This document shows, in pieces, positions 1 to 8,135 of a DNA stretch of 64,000 bases. The stretch is from assembly GCA_965221985.1 (NCBI GenBank), contig OZ244928.1, positions 2,294,001-2,358,000 on the forward strand. Direction: 5' to 3'. The notes under the pieces are model-generated. The model ran no database searches and was not told the DNA's origin. It saw only the letters and a list, made by a program, of their open reading frames with translations. How positions within the stretch are numbered: position 1 is the first letter of the stretch; each line of letters begins with the position of its first letter. Source of the stretch: J054 sp965221985. Its GTDB lineage: Bacteria; Pseudomonadota; Gammaproteobacteria; Steroidobacterales; GCA-2729495. A program made the translations under genes and the position numbers.

Positions 1-315
1 TTTCTTGCGCGCAGCTGCCACTTTCTTCTGGGCATCTTTACGAGCCTTGGCAGCTTTCTTCTTGGCGGCGGCGATGGCCTTTTTCTTCACCGACCAGGGT
101 GGGCCCTTGAGACCGGCTTCCTTGGCAATATGGACGATCATTTTCGCCGCAAATACCTTAAGCTCGGCTTCAGCCTTCGCCTGCTCGGTACGCTTCACGG
201 CATCCATGGCTTCGCGCATGGCATTGCGAACGGAATCGCCCATCACTTTTTTCTTACGTGCCGCCGACATAGTCTTCTTCTTTTTTCGTTTCGTCTTTTT
301 CTTTGCTCTGGCCAT
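1..315 (-). CDS. Lysine/alanine-rich histone-like protein (partial, C-terminus outside window)
   Basis: Reading the minus strand from the ATG at 313-315 gives 105 open codons that run off the window edge. A strong Shine-Dalgarno sequence (GGGAGGA) lies just upstream. The protein begins MARAKKKTKRKKKK, has a less basic middle of about 45 residues (SVRNAMREAMDAVKR and a stretch ending GLKGPPWSVKKKA), then returns to AAAKKKAAK-type repeats. This composition resembles bacterial histone H1-like or AlgP-like DNA-binding tails. A role in nucleoid binding is inference from composition only. The tail composition resembles the N-terminal extension of the DksA protein at 22933-23853, so lysine-rich tails occur twice in this window. 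The missing C-terminus prevents family assignment. Confidence 0.7.
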   Translation of the reverse strand, partial: MARAKKKTKRKKKKTMSAARKKKVMGDSVRNAMREAMDAVKRTEQAKAEAELKVFAAKMIVHIAKEAGLKGPPWSVKKKAIAAAKKKAAKARKDAQKKVAAARKK

Positions 316-483
316 AACATTCCTCCCGTGTTGAGAACTTCTCGTACCCGGATGAAAGTAAGCTGAATGTCGCAAGATTGATCTCCGGAAATATACTTAC
401 CCGGTCTTTGAATCTGCGTATATTTCCTCATCGAGTAAATCTGCGAGCATCCCGAAGCATTGTGAATACCTGTGGGGGTCGAT

Positions 484-1305
484 ATGGGTAAGGCACGGAA
501 AAAAGGCCGAAAAACAAGAATGGCAGATCAGGCAGATCCCTATGATCTATATGAGCGGGCCGTACAAAATGTTGAGGAGCAATGTCACCTAGTTGATTAC
601 CTTTTCAAGAGTTTACGCGGCCGCAAGGCCAAGAGTTTTCGCGAGGATTTTTGCGGTACTGCCAGCGCGGCCTGCGAGTGGGTGCGATTGGGGAAGTCCC
701 GTTATGCCTTTGGTATCGATCTAGATCCCGAACCGCTTGCCTGGGGGCGCAAGCACCGGGTTGCGGCTCTTAAGAAAAAGCAGCGGCAGAGAGTTTCCCT
801 ACGGCTGGGTGATGTCCGGACGACGGAAACACCCTTAGTGGATGTGGTCGGCGCTTTCAATTTCAGCTATTGGATTTTTGCAGATCGCAAGAGTCTGCTG
901 GAGTATTTTCAGACTGTATATACGGCTCTTGAGCCCGACGGTATTTTCTTCCTGGATGCCTTTGGCGGTTCCGAAGCCTTAAGCGAAGTTCAAGAACCGT
1001 CTGAAATGGACGGTTTTACCTATATTTGGGATCAAGCCAGCTTTAGTCCCGTGACCGGTACCATGGAAACACACATTCATTTTGAATTTCCTGACGGCTC
1101 ACGTCTCGAAAAAGCTTTCTCTTACCATTGGCGTTTGTGGACGCTGCCGGAAATTCGGGAGTTACTGGAGGAGGCAGGCTTCAAGAACGTCACGGTCTGG
1201 TTTGAATTCCGGGACGACGACGGTGAGGGTCTCGGCGAGTGGTATCCGGATATGATCGGGGATGCTGACCCCGCCTGGGTGGCGAATATAACGGCTGAGA
1301 AGTAG
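484..1305 (+). CDS. Class I SAM-dependent methyltransferase
   Basis: A protein of 273 residues if read from the ATG at 484, which has GGGGG about 7 bases upstream. A GTG at 472 and an internal ATG at 520 (MADQADPYDLYERAVQ) are alternative starts. The region REDFCGTASAACEWVR followed by AFGIDLDPEPLAWG matches the SAM-binding motif I and acidic motif II layout of Rossmann methyltransferases. GAFNFSYWIF fits the post-motif strand. The short basic leader MGKARKKGRKTR is unusual. The substrate cannot be read from the sequence. The gene stands alone between the histone-like gene (divergent) and a non-coding stretch. Confidence 0.8.
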   Translation: MGKARKKGRKTRMADQADPYDLYERAVQNVEEQCHLVDYLFKSLRGRKAKSFREDFCGTASAACEWVRLGKSRYAFGIDLDPEPLAWGRKHRVAALKKKQRQRVSLRLGDVRTTETPLVDVVGAFNFSYWIFADRKSLLEYFQTVYTALEPDGIFFLDAFGGSEALSEVQEPSEMDGFTYIWDQASFSPVTGTMETHIHFEFPDGSRLEKAFSYHWRLWTLPEIRELLEEAGFKNVTVWFEFRDDDGEGLGEWYPDMIGDADPAWVANITAEK

Positions 1306-1716
1306 TGGATAGGGGGTTTATTGTGATTTGCTGCCCAACTTACAACGCTGGATAGCGCGGCGCCTGAGCATTGCCATTGCCTTTTAGACTAGCAAACAAG
1401 CTTAGCCGACAGGCCACCGCGAATATCACATCTAGCCTAGCAACTTCTCTATAGCAGACTCGGACTTTGAGTGATGGCGCGCTTAGTCGTAAGTCATGGA
1501 CCATCTTAAGACAATTTTCTAGTTGCTCGATAGCACAGCGATCAGCCAGCTTTGGTCTCAGAATTGCCGGTGTCTTGTCCAAAGCGGGCAGCTTTCCAAA
1601 TCTACTGGTCTGCGGAGACCGTCGTTCAGCACGATGGTGTTTTCACCTAGATTTCTTGCTGTCCAGTCAGATTGAGTAAATCAAGCATGCGGCCGTTGCT
1701 ATCGCGCGACATTAAT
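1306..1716. other. Intergenic stretch without a supported gene
   Basis: About 410 bases between the methyltransferase and the promoter of the PEP-CTERM-type gene. An 80-codon open frame exists on the minus strand at 1340-1582 (starts MDKTPAILRPKLADR), but I recognise no family and see no convincing ribosome binding site, so it is not called as a gene. No RNA gene or clear repeat was seen. Confidence 0.4.
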
Positions 1717-1746
1717 TTGACAAAAGAACTTATCGTCAACTATATT
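1717..1746 (+). promoter_or_regulatory. Sigma70-type promoter of the PEP-CTERM-type gene
   Basis: A perfect TTGACA at 1717-1722 is followed after 18 bases by TATATT at 1741-1746. Transcription would start near 1753 and leave a leader of about 60 bases before the ATG at 1817. Confidence 0.6.
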
Positions 1747-1816
1747 GCAAGCCATAAAGAACACCCGATGACGCACTCGTAGCCATTCATTGGCTTTGAC
1801 ATCAGGGGGTTCAATA

Positions 1817-2440
1817 ATGAGAAGAATGATCTTTGCGCTGGTCCTCGGCGCATGTGTCTCTAACGGGTTTGTGCAGGCTGCGCCGATTAGCTTTGGTGGT
1901 CCGATTGTATTAATTGATGTCGACGAGGTTGGCGCGATCTATTCGGGCTTGCCAGTCGGTACCCAATTTACTGGCGATATCGACGATAGCACGGCGAACG
2001 GATCGATCACGGCCAATGGCGTGACCACGAATTTTGGCTGTTGTGATGCGGCGGGCGGCCTGGAATTTACCAATGATTTCGTCATTGATGGTGAAATGGC
2101 CGATGCCCTAAATCTACTCTCCGGGACATCGACTTATTCTGCCGGACAAATATTCGATTTTGCCGATCTTGAAGGCGACGCCGCAACAGCGGGGTTGGGG
2201 CGAATTGAAGTTGGACTGAACTTCCTCTTTCCGTCCGACACCTATGCGGATGATAGTTCGAGCAACGTCCTTGATCCCAGCGAAGCCGAGTTCATCAGCT
2301 TTTTCGTTTTCGAAGAAGATTCGACCGGTGAGGATATCTATTCTGTGGTAGGTCCTGCAACGGTTCCAATTCCAGGCGCGGTATGGTTGCTGGCGTCGAG
2401 CTTGGGATTGCTCGCGTTCATCCGTCGCAGATTCTCGTAA
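1817..2440 (+). CDS. Secreted protein with VPLPA/PEP-CTERM-type sorting signal
   Basis: The ATG at 1817 follows an AGGGGG box and starts a signal peptide (MRRMIFALVLGACVSNGFVQA). The mature part is acidic and rich in Gly, Asp and Thr, without a recognised enzymatic domain. The C-terminus has the tripartite sorting signal of the PEP-CTERM/VPLPA class: a VPIPGAVWLL motif, a hydrophobic helix (ASSLGLLAFI) and a terminal basic cluster (RRRFS). In organisms with this system an exosortase processes such proteins during export, often linked to exopolysaccharide or biofilm. No exosortase is in this window. A strong promoter and a strong terminator bracket it, so it is monocistronic. Confidence 0.8.
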   Translation: MRRMIFALVLGACVSNGFVQAAPISFGGPIVLIDVDEVGAIYSGLPVGTQFTGDIDDSTANGSITANGVTTNFGCCDAAGGLEFTNDFVIDGEMADALNLLSGTSTYSAGQIFDFADLEGDAATAGLGRIEVGLNFLFPSDTYADDSSSNVLDPSEAEFISFFVFEEDSTGEDIYSVVGPATVPIPGAVWLLASSLGLLAFIRRRFS

Positions 2441-2464
2441 GCTCAGCATAGATTCCGCAGTTAG

Positions 2465-2493
2465 AGAGAACCCGCCAACGCGGGTTCTCTTTT
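2465..2493 (+). terminator. Rho-independent terminator of the PEP-CTERM-type gene
   Basis: An 11-bp perfect stem (AGAGAACCCGC / GCGGGTTCTCT) with a 4-base loop, ending in a run of T, 25 bases after the stop codon. Confidence 0.9.
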
Positions 2494-2832
2494 GCGTCGA
2501 CCTGGACGCGACTCTTTCTACCTGGGTTATTTCTCAGTCTTCATTTCTATTTCTTGGCAGGCCGAGTGTGTTCGGCATTTCCGTCTATGGATTTTCGGCT
2601 GGTGGCGGTGTTCGCTTCCTTGGCGCATAGGGTGCCAAGGTAATAGGGAGTTGCCTAGCGGACTTGGGAGCTTCGGTGTAGCGCATGCGATATCGGGAAG
2701 CCTGCGGTGTTCTGGTAATGACATTTTTCCGCCAATGCCTTGCATGCGCGCTAGGGCCTGTGCCCGGCTAATTGATGACCACTGTGGTATGGACTTAGTA
2801 TCTGTTCCAGGGGGATTGCGGAGCACATCAGT
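2494..2832. other. Intergenic stretch upstream of the ubiD-family gene
   Basis: About 340 bases. Open frames exist on both strands but neither has family features. It presumably carries the promoter of the downstream gene. No convincing -35/-10 pair or repeat was found. Confidence 0.4.
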
Positions 2833-4476
2833 ATGAGTTCATCCGATGATTCAGCGACGAAAGTCCAGAATGCGTCTCGAAGGCATTTTCTTCAGACGAC
2901 CACGGGACTGGGGATGCTAGCCTCGATGCCGTTTGGCTCGGCTTCAGCGGACAAGTCTATGCATGGCCCAAGAGCACCCTTTGTGAGCATGCGCGATTAC
3001 GTCGCGGCCTTAGACGACTACGGCTTGCTCGTGCGCATTCCGCGCTTGGATCAAGACGCCTACGAGTTAGCAGCCCTGATGTATCGGCTGCGCGATCATC
3101 ACGGCATGCGCGGCGGACCGGCTTTATTGGTGGAATCGCTGAAGATAGATGGTCGGTGGGTTAAGGGTCCGCTGCTGGTTAACGAAAGCGGTAACGCTCA
3201 CGGCGAATGTATTGCATTTGGTTTAGAGCCAGTTGAGGATGGCTTGGCCGCGACCTTGCCCTACAACAGCTATCGAAAGGCGCGCGACCATGTCGAGGCG
3301 ATGGTCGCCAAGAATGATGGTAACTATCCATCAATCAAACCCGTCGAAGTCGAAAATTCGCAGGCGCCGTGTAAAGAAATTGTTCTGTCCGGAGACGAGA
3401 TCGATTTAACGCGCTTTGCATTTATCCAATGTAACCCCAGCGATGCGGGCCGTTACATCAACACCGGCAGCGTATTTACCCGTGACCCGAAACTCGGTGT
3501 GAATTTCGGCACCTATCGCTGTCACTTGCGCGGGCCTAGAGAACTCGGCCTCAATTCCGAGCCCGGGCAGACGGGCTATCGGCATCTCATGGCCGCCCGC
3601 GAGCGGGGCGACAAAATAGCCAAAGTCTCAATCGCGCTAACGACCGATCCCTATGTCTGGATGGTTAGCGGCAGCAAGATGTCCTACCGGGCGAAAGGGG
3701 CCGATGAGTTGTCCCTCGCGGGTGGCCTGGCCGGTCGCGCGCTGGAGGTCGTGCGCAGCGAAACTAACGACTTTCTCGTGCCGGCCCACGCCGAAATGAT
3801 CATCGAGGGCGAAGTTCCCCTGGATGACTTACGCCCAGAGGGTCCCTATGGCGAAATGGTCGGCTACCAGGGCGCACGCAAAGAGGAGGTTTTTTGGTTG
3901 CGTGTCACCGCTGTCAGCCACCGGCGCAATCCCTGGATCATGAATAATTTTACCGGTTTGCAAATCGGCAGCCTGGCCGCCGCCACCCACGCCGGTTCCT
4001 TGCACGCCCTGCGCAAGAAAGAGCCCGCGGTGGTTGATTTTTTCAGCGACACCCGCACGGTGGGCTTGACTTGCGTGAGTATTAAGAAGACCAAACCCGG
4101 TCAAGGCTTAGCACTGGCCAAGCGCATCGCCAAGACGAATTTCTTCGCGAAAATTGTGGTTGTGGTGGACGACGATCTGGATGTCACTGACCAGGAGCAA
4201 GTTCTCACCGCCATCGCGACTCGCTGGCAGCCCTACGGCAATACAGAATTATTCGAACGTCTGCCGGCGATGCCCTTGGATCCCAGCACCGTGAAAACGG
4301 GTCGCGGCAGCAAGATCGCCATTGACGCCACACGCCAATGGCCGGAGGAGGGCGGGCCGAGCGCCTTTCCGCCGTCCAATCGGCGTTTGCTGGAGACGGG
4401 AGCACCCGGCGCCTTTGTACGCGTTGATCAAAAATTTCCCGAGCTTATTCGAGATTGGCGTCCCAAACGGGTCTGA
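2833..4476 (+). CDS. UbiD-family (prenyl-FMN) decarboxylase with Tat-like leader
   Basis: A 547-residue protein, about 40-50 longer than a typical UbiD. From residue about 50 it follows the UbiD layout: an N-terminal MRDYVAALDDYGLLVRI block, a GPLLVNESGN region, and the conserved block IIEGEVPLDDLRPEGPYGE that supplies the two catalytic acidic residues of the E-R-E triad. Known members are cytoplasmic (de)carboxylases using prenylated FMN made by a UbiX partner; no ubiX is in this window. The N-terminus reads NASRRHFLQTTTGLGMLA, matching the twin-arginine consensus S-R-R-x-F-L-x followed by a weakly hydrophobic stretch and an Ala-rich cleavage region. Export of a UbiD-type enzyme would be unusual. 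The substrate is unknown. It stands alone. Confidence 0.85.
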   Translation: MSSSDDSATKVQNASRRHFLQTTTGLGMLASMPFGSASADKSMHGPRAPFVSMRDYVAALDDYGLLVRIPRLDQDAYELAALMYRLRDHHGMRGGPALLVESLKIDGRWVKGPLLVNESGNAHGECIAFGLEPVEDGLAATLPYNSYRKARDHVEAMVAKNDGNYPSIKPVEVENSQAPCKEIVLSGDEIDLTRFAFIQCNPSDAGRYINTGSVFTRDPKLGVNFGTYRCHLRGPRELGLNSEPGQTGYRHLMAARERGDKIAKVSIALTTDPYVWMVSGSKMSYRAKGADELSLAGGLAGRALEVVRSETNDFLVPAHAEMIIEGEVPLDDLRPEGPYGEMVGYQGARKEEVFWLRVTAVSHRRNPWIMNNFTGLQIGSLAAATHAGSLHALRKKEPAVVDFFSDTRTVGLTCVSIKKTKPGQGLALAKRIAKTNFFAKIVVVVDDDLDVTDQEQVLTAIATRWQPYGNTELFERLPAMPLDPSTVKTGRGSKIAIDATRQWPEEGGPSAFPPSNRRLLETGAPGAFVRVDQKFPELIRDWRPKRV

Positions 4477-4645
4477 ACGCGGGTTCAACTGTCTGAAATT
4501 TCTGGCGTTTCCGTTTCTCTAGGAATTTGCGGCGTCACAACAAGAGCCGGCTAAACCTGGCGGTTCCACGATTCCTTAGGGTACTTTTTAAGAATGTTCC
4601 TGATATGGTAAAATTTGTTCCAAGTTAATAATAATTAAAGAGCCG

Positions 4646-5977
4646 ATGATTACCTTATCAATCGGCCGCTTGGCCGGAATTCTTTTTGTTCTTTCTACGC
4701 TCGTCGCTTGTGGGGGCGGTGGCGGTAGCGATGGCGAATCGGGTCTTGTCGGTCCAACGCCAGCCTACTCAAGTTTGCAAGCCGCGGAGGCCACGAGTCC
4801 CTATGCGGATGTTTTGGCCGACTGTGCGGTTATTGAATTTGTATCCGAGTCTTGTTCCTTGTCGGTTTTGCCCTTGCTGGGCCAGGAAACGGACAATCCA
4901 AGTGTCGATGACGTGCTGGCTAGAACCATCGTGTCCCACCCTTGGATGGGCCAAAGATTTCGTGAGGTTTTGGAGCGTCTACCGGTCGAAATCTTGGATT
5001 TGATGAAGCCAGTGACGGCCATCGTGATCGCGGCTGATATTCGGCCATCGTTTTATTCCGGTGCGACGGCTGCGATTTATCTAGATCCGGCCGATTTATG
5101 GCTGACTCCTGCCGAAAAGCAAACCGTGTCCAAGCAGGGGGACTATCGCGCGGAGTTTGGTGACGAATTGGCTTTCGTTTCGCTGGCGCGCTACGTGCTG
5201 GGTTCCGATTATGCCTGGGAGAGTTTCAGCCTGACCGGCCCGGAATCACGGACCATCGGCGATATCGAACTCCCCGTGGCCGCCTTGTTGTTTCACGAAC
5301 TCGCCCACGCCAATGATGCAATTACCCCCGCCGCCTTGGTTTTTATCGATGACCAGATGTCCGCCTATGAGGCGATCTTGTCGCTGTCTGGTAATTACGT
5401 GTCGGACACGCTGGATGCGCAACAAGCTTTGAACTCTCAATTGTGGCTGGATCTCGGGGCGGTTCTTTACCTAGGTGCGGATCCCACGGCCAGTCAGCTC
5501 AACTTGACGCCGCGTCAAGTGGGCTTGGAGTTCGAGAGTGATGGTGCCAGTGACGACTACGCTTATTCGACCATACGTGAAGACGTCGCCATGCTTTTCG
5601 AAGAAGTCATGATGAACTATCACTTTGACATTGATCGAGAAGTCGCCTACACGAACGCGCCGGAGGGGGAGGACCGTTTTTACTGCGACAGCTATATTGT
5701 CAGTTGGGGCGTACGTAGCCGTATCGGTGATCCGCTGGTCTCGTCCCGTGCCGAAGTCACGCTCCAGTTGCTGCTCGATGAGGCGGACGTGTCCCGCTAT
5801 ATGTCTGGTTTGCCCAGCTTGCAGCCAATATCCATTGGCCGTGATTGGTGCGAGGTTTACACCTCGTCCGCAAACAGTCCCAAGTCACTGGAGGCTAAAC
5901 AAGCCGCTCCGGCCGCTGTTCGCGATGTTGAAAGAAAGCGTATGCCTAAGAATGACCTGCTGCGAGGCTACGAGTGA
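4646..5977 (+). CDS. Lipoprotein with HExxH zinc-protease-like motif
   Basis: A 443-residue protein starting MITLSIGRLAGILFVLSTLVAC; LVAC followed by a poly-Gly stretch is a clear lipobox, so the mature protein is anchored by a lipidated Cys. Near residue 215 the sequence LLFHELAHANDA contains HELAH, the HExxH zinc-binding signature of metallopeptidases. A second conserved region with acidic residues (SDDYAYSTIREDVAMLFEEVMMNYHF) lies about 100 residues downstream and could supply the third ligand. I do not recognise the family. A catalytic role is inference from the motif. It is convergent with the GST gene. Confidence 0.7.
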   Translation: MITLSIGRLAGILFVLSTLVACGGGGGSDGESGLVGPTPAYSSLQAAEATSPYADVLADCAVIEFVSESCSLSVLPLLGQETDNPSVDDVLARTIVSHPWMGQRFREVLERLPVEILDLMKPVTAIVIAADIRPSFYSGATAAIYLDPADLWLTPAEKQTVSKQGDYRAEFGDELAFVSLARYVLGSDYAWESFSLTGPESRTIGDIELPVAALLFHELAHANDAITPAALVFIDDQMSAYEAILSLSGNYVSDTLDAQQALNSQLWLDLGAVLYLGADPTASQLNLTPRQVGLEFESDGASDDYAYSTIREDVAMLFEEVMMNYHFDIDREVAYTNAPEGEDRFYCDSYIVSWGVRSRIGDPLVSSRAEVTLQLLLDEADVSRYMSGLPSLQPISIGRDWCEVYTSSANSPKSLEAKQAAPAAVRDVERKRMPKNDLLRGYE

Positions 5978-6074
5978 CCTAGCGGCACTGCGGGCTAATG
6001 GCGGTATAGTTTCGACTGGCTATCGTCCGTAGCAACTGACTACACACCGACTGAACTTGAAGTCGAGAAAGCTC

Positions 6075-6788
6075 TCAACCGGAAAATTTTTCACGCAGCT
6101 CTCCGCTGTCTCCCGGGTCGAGTTCAAAGGTTCGGGCATCATCGAAGGCTTTTTGAAAGGCTGGGCGTTTCGATAACCGCGAGAGATAGTCACGAAAAGC
6201 CGGTTGTGCGCATAAACCATAGGCGCGGGCCCAAGTCACGTTGTGGCCCAGGACGATATCCGCGCCGCAGAAATTTTCACCGCAGACAAAAGCATGCCTA
6301 GCTAGGCGATCCAGTAGTTGCGGCTCCACCTCCCTTGTGAACTTGCCGCGGTAGCGTTTAGCCGTTCTAGGGTCACGTTCATCGCTTGGAAGTACATGTT
6401 CATGAATGCGTATCTGCCATAACATCATGTCCATGCAAGTGCCGGCGAAATGCAGCATTTGCAAATAGTCAGCCCGATCACGGGATAATTCGTGGGTGGT
6501 TGGCGCAAGCTTCTTCTCGGGATAAGCGTCTACCAGCAGTGCCACCATGGCGACGCTTTCGATCATGTGCTGCACATGGCCATCGGCGTAGCTGATCTCG
6601 AGAACCGGCACGCTGTGATTAGGGTTCAGCTGCAGAAATTTGTCCTGGTATTGCATGCCGTCATACAGCTGCACATGCTCAAGTTCGAAGTCGCTACCTA
6701 CAGTTTCATGCAGGGCCCAGCGGACCCGCGCGCTGCGCGTGGCCGGAAAGTGATAAAGCTTTAGGTGCTGGATTGTTGGTTTAGTCAT
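6075..6788 (-). CDS. Glutathione S-transferase family protein
   Basis: A protein of 237 residues from the ATG at 6786-6788, which has AGGTGG upstream; the frame is open further upstream but without family similarity. The N-terminal thioredoxin-fold half (IQHLKLYHFPATRSARVRWALHE, then NPNHSVPVLE with the cis-Pro of the glutathione site, then ESVAMVALL) is followed by an all-helical C-terminal domain with the GADIVLGHNVTWARAYG helix typical of GSTs. The catalytic residue is probably the Thr/Ser in FPATRSARV. Its substrate is unknown. It lies 44 bases after an ABM-domain gene on the same strand, which suggests co-transcription. Confidence 0.85.
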   Translation of the reverse strand: MTKPTIQHLKLYHFPATRSARVRWALHETVGSDFELEHVQLYDGMQYQDKFLQLNPNHSVPVLEISYADGHVQHMIESVAMVALLVDAYPEKKLAPTTHELSRDRADYLQMLHFAGTCMDMMLWQIRIHEHVLPSDERDPRTAKRYRGKFTREVEPQLLDRLARHAFVCGENFCGADIVLGHNVTWARAYGLCAQPAFRDYLSRLSKRPAFQKAFDDARTFELDPGDSGELREKFSG

Positions 6789-6832
6789 GCTGTCCACCTG
6801 GCTTTTCTCAGGCAAAGGCGCAACCACCCAGC

Positions 6833-7123
6833 CTAAAGTACCGATTCATAGTGCTCCACTCTTGGAAACGGATCGTAAAAATGATGGAGCAGCGCTTTCC
6901 ATGCCTGATACTGCGTAGATTGCCGAAAGCCGATGCTGTGATCTTCAAGTTTGTCCCAGCGGACTAGTAAGGCGTACTGGTTAGCCTGCTCTAAGCATTT
7001 GTGCAATTCGTGGTCGACATAACCAGGCATGGCCGCCAGTATTTTCTGTGCTTGTGCAAAGGCTTGCTCGAATTCCGCGGCTTGCCCCGCTCGCACGTTC
7101 AGTATTGCAAGTTCAAGAATCAT
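6833..7123 (-). CDS. Antibiotic biosynthesis monooxygenase (ABM) domain protein
   Basis: A 96-residue protein made of one dimeric alpha/beta-barrel domain: MILELAILNVRAGQAAEFEQAF, GYVDHELHKCLEQANQYALLVRWDKLEDH, then FRQSTQYQAW. This is the ABM layout (strand, helix with conserved E/F, GxxxxELH, LLVxWxxxExH, F..S..Y). Members range from cofactor-free quinone monooxygenases to stress proteins. It is adjacent to and co-directional with the GST gene, so the pair may handle an electrophilic or aromatic compound; that is inference. Confidence 0.85.
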   Translation of the reverse strand: MILELAILNVRAGQAAEFEQAFAQAQKILAAMPGYVDHELHKCLEQANQYALLVRWDKLEDHSIGFRQSTQYQAWKALLHHFYDPFPRVEHYESVL

Positions 7124-7435
7124 GCTGCTGTATCGATGTTGGCAATTCGCAGTTTGCCACAGCGTGGCGGCTAAGCGTGACGAACTCGTGTTGAGTGGCG
7201 ATTATTCTACTGATAGAAGTCACGCAAACTTGGCGTCCCGCCGGCGCAAAGCGGCACCGGGTTTGCGGGGAGGTGGCAAGTTGTCGGGTCTTTCTGAGAG
7301 GTTATGCTCATCGGGGCGAATCGGTAAACGCCAGCGAGCAAATGGTCGCACTGTAACCGGTACTTTGGAATGGCGCGGTCGGTTGGTTCCGGTCTTACTG
7401 AAAAAAACTCGCTAAACGTTCTTAGGGCCAGACAT
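7124..7435. other. Intergenic stretch without a supported gene
   Basis: About 310 bases between the ABM gene and the 3' end of the MarR gene. An open plus-strand frame here overlaps the ABM gene and shows no family features. No hairpin with T-run or repeat was seen. Confidence 0.35.
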
Positions 7436-7954
7436 TTATTGCTTCGCTGTGCCGATCTTATCCGCTGTTTCCCGCATGGCTTTAAGTTGTTGTGCTAGTC
7501 GCTCCAGTTCGTCGCTGCTGATATCCAGTTCTTGCGTGAATAGTTTCGTCAAAGGCACCTGCCGGTCACGCAGCTGCGCCATGGTCTGTCGCCCTTGTTC
7601 AGTGAGCTCAATCCAGTGGGATCGTTTGTGGCCTGGATTGGACTTGATTCGTGCCAGACCATCTCTGATCAACCCATTCACTGTTCTCTGTACGCTTTGC
7701 CGGGTTAGCCCGAGCTGCCGCGCCATATCGGCCACGGTCTTGGGCTCGTTACGGATGATGGCGATGGCTTGCCAGCGGGCGGGCGAAATACCCAAATCCC
7801 GGCCCAGTCGTTCGCCTGCGGCCAGCAGCGAACCATTCAGGCGGAAAACTTCGCCCACCACGGCCTGAAAGGCGCGCAGAAACCTGGAACTGGCCGTCTT
7901 ATGCCCGTGGCCAGCAGCCCGGTTAGGGGTTGCTAGAGTTCCTTTTGTCGCCAA
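7436..7954 (-). CDS. MarR-family transcriptional regulator
   Basis: A 172-residue protein with the winged-helix MarR core: an N-terminal dimerisation helix (FRLNGSLLAAGERLGRDLGISPARWQAIAII), the recognition region KTVADMARQLGLTRQSVQRTVNGLIRDGLARI, the wing (KSNPGHKRSHWIELTEQGRQ) and a C-terminal helix. The start used is a TTG; the real start is uncertain because upstream ATGs are out of frame. It is transcribed divergently from the TonB-dependent receptor at 8136. A perfect palindrome, TGACAG-TGTG-CTGTCA at 8030-8045, overlaps the receptor's -35 box and is a natural operator candidate. MarR proteins usually repress and are released by small aromatic ligands. Confidence 0.85.
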   Translation of the reverse strand: MATKGTLATPNRAAGHGHKTASSRFLRAFQAVVGEVFRLNGSLLAAGERLGRDLGISPARWQAIAIIRNEPKTVADMARQLGLTRQSVQRTVNGLIRDGLARIKSNPGHKRSHWIELTEQGRQTMAQLRDRQVPLTKLFTQELDISSDELERLAQQLKAMRETADKIGTAKQ

Positions 7955-8028
7955 TTTACAACACTCATGACGTCTACAATTCCAATTTATGCCGAGCTGA
8001 GTGGTACTATAGCCACGCAGGGAGGCGA

Positions 8029-8057
8029 TTGACAGTGTGCTGTCATTAGCCTATTTT
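8029..8057 (+). promoter_or_regulatory. Promoter of the TonB receptor with overlapping palindromic operator
   Basis: TTGACA at 8029-8034, a 17-base spacer, then TATTTT at 8052-8057. The sequence TGACAGTGTGCTGTCA at 8030-8045 is a perfect 6+6 inverted repeat with a 4-base centre that covers the -35 box. Binding there would block RNA polymerase. The divergent marR-type gene is the obvious candidate for the binding protein, but this is inferred from position. Confidence 0.6.
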
Positions 8058-8135
8058 CTGACATAATTCAGAATGCCTAGGCCGCCGCGCCGGCGCCTTT
8101 TGCTTGTTTTAGATGCTATTCGTCAAGTCTTGGGG

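Noticed and set aside
1340..1582. 80-codon minus-strand frame between the methyltransferase and the PEP-CTERM-type gene
   Set aside because: No recognisable family, no convincing ribosome binding site, and composition not clearly coding.
2492..2836. Overlapping open frames on both strands upstream of the ubiD-family gene
   Set aside because: Neither has motifs; the plus frame overlaps the ubiD start and the terminator, so both look like chance frames.
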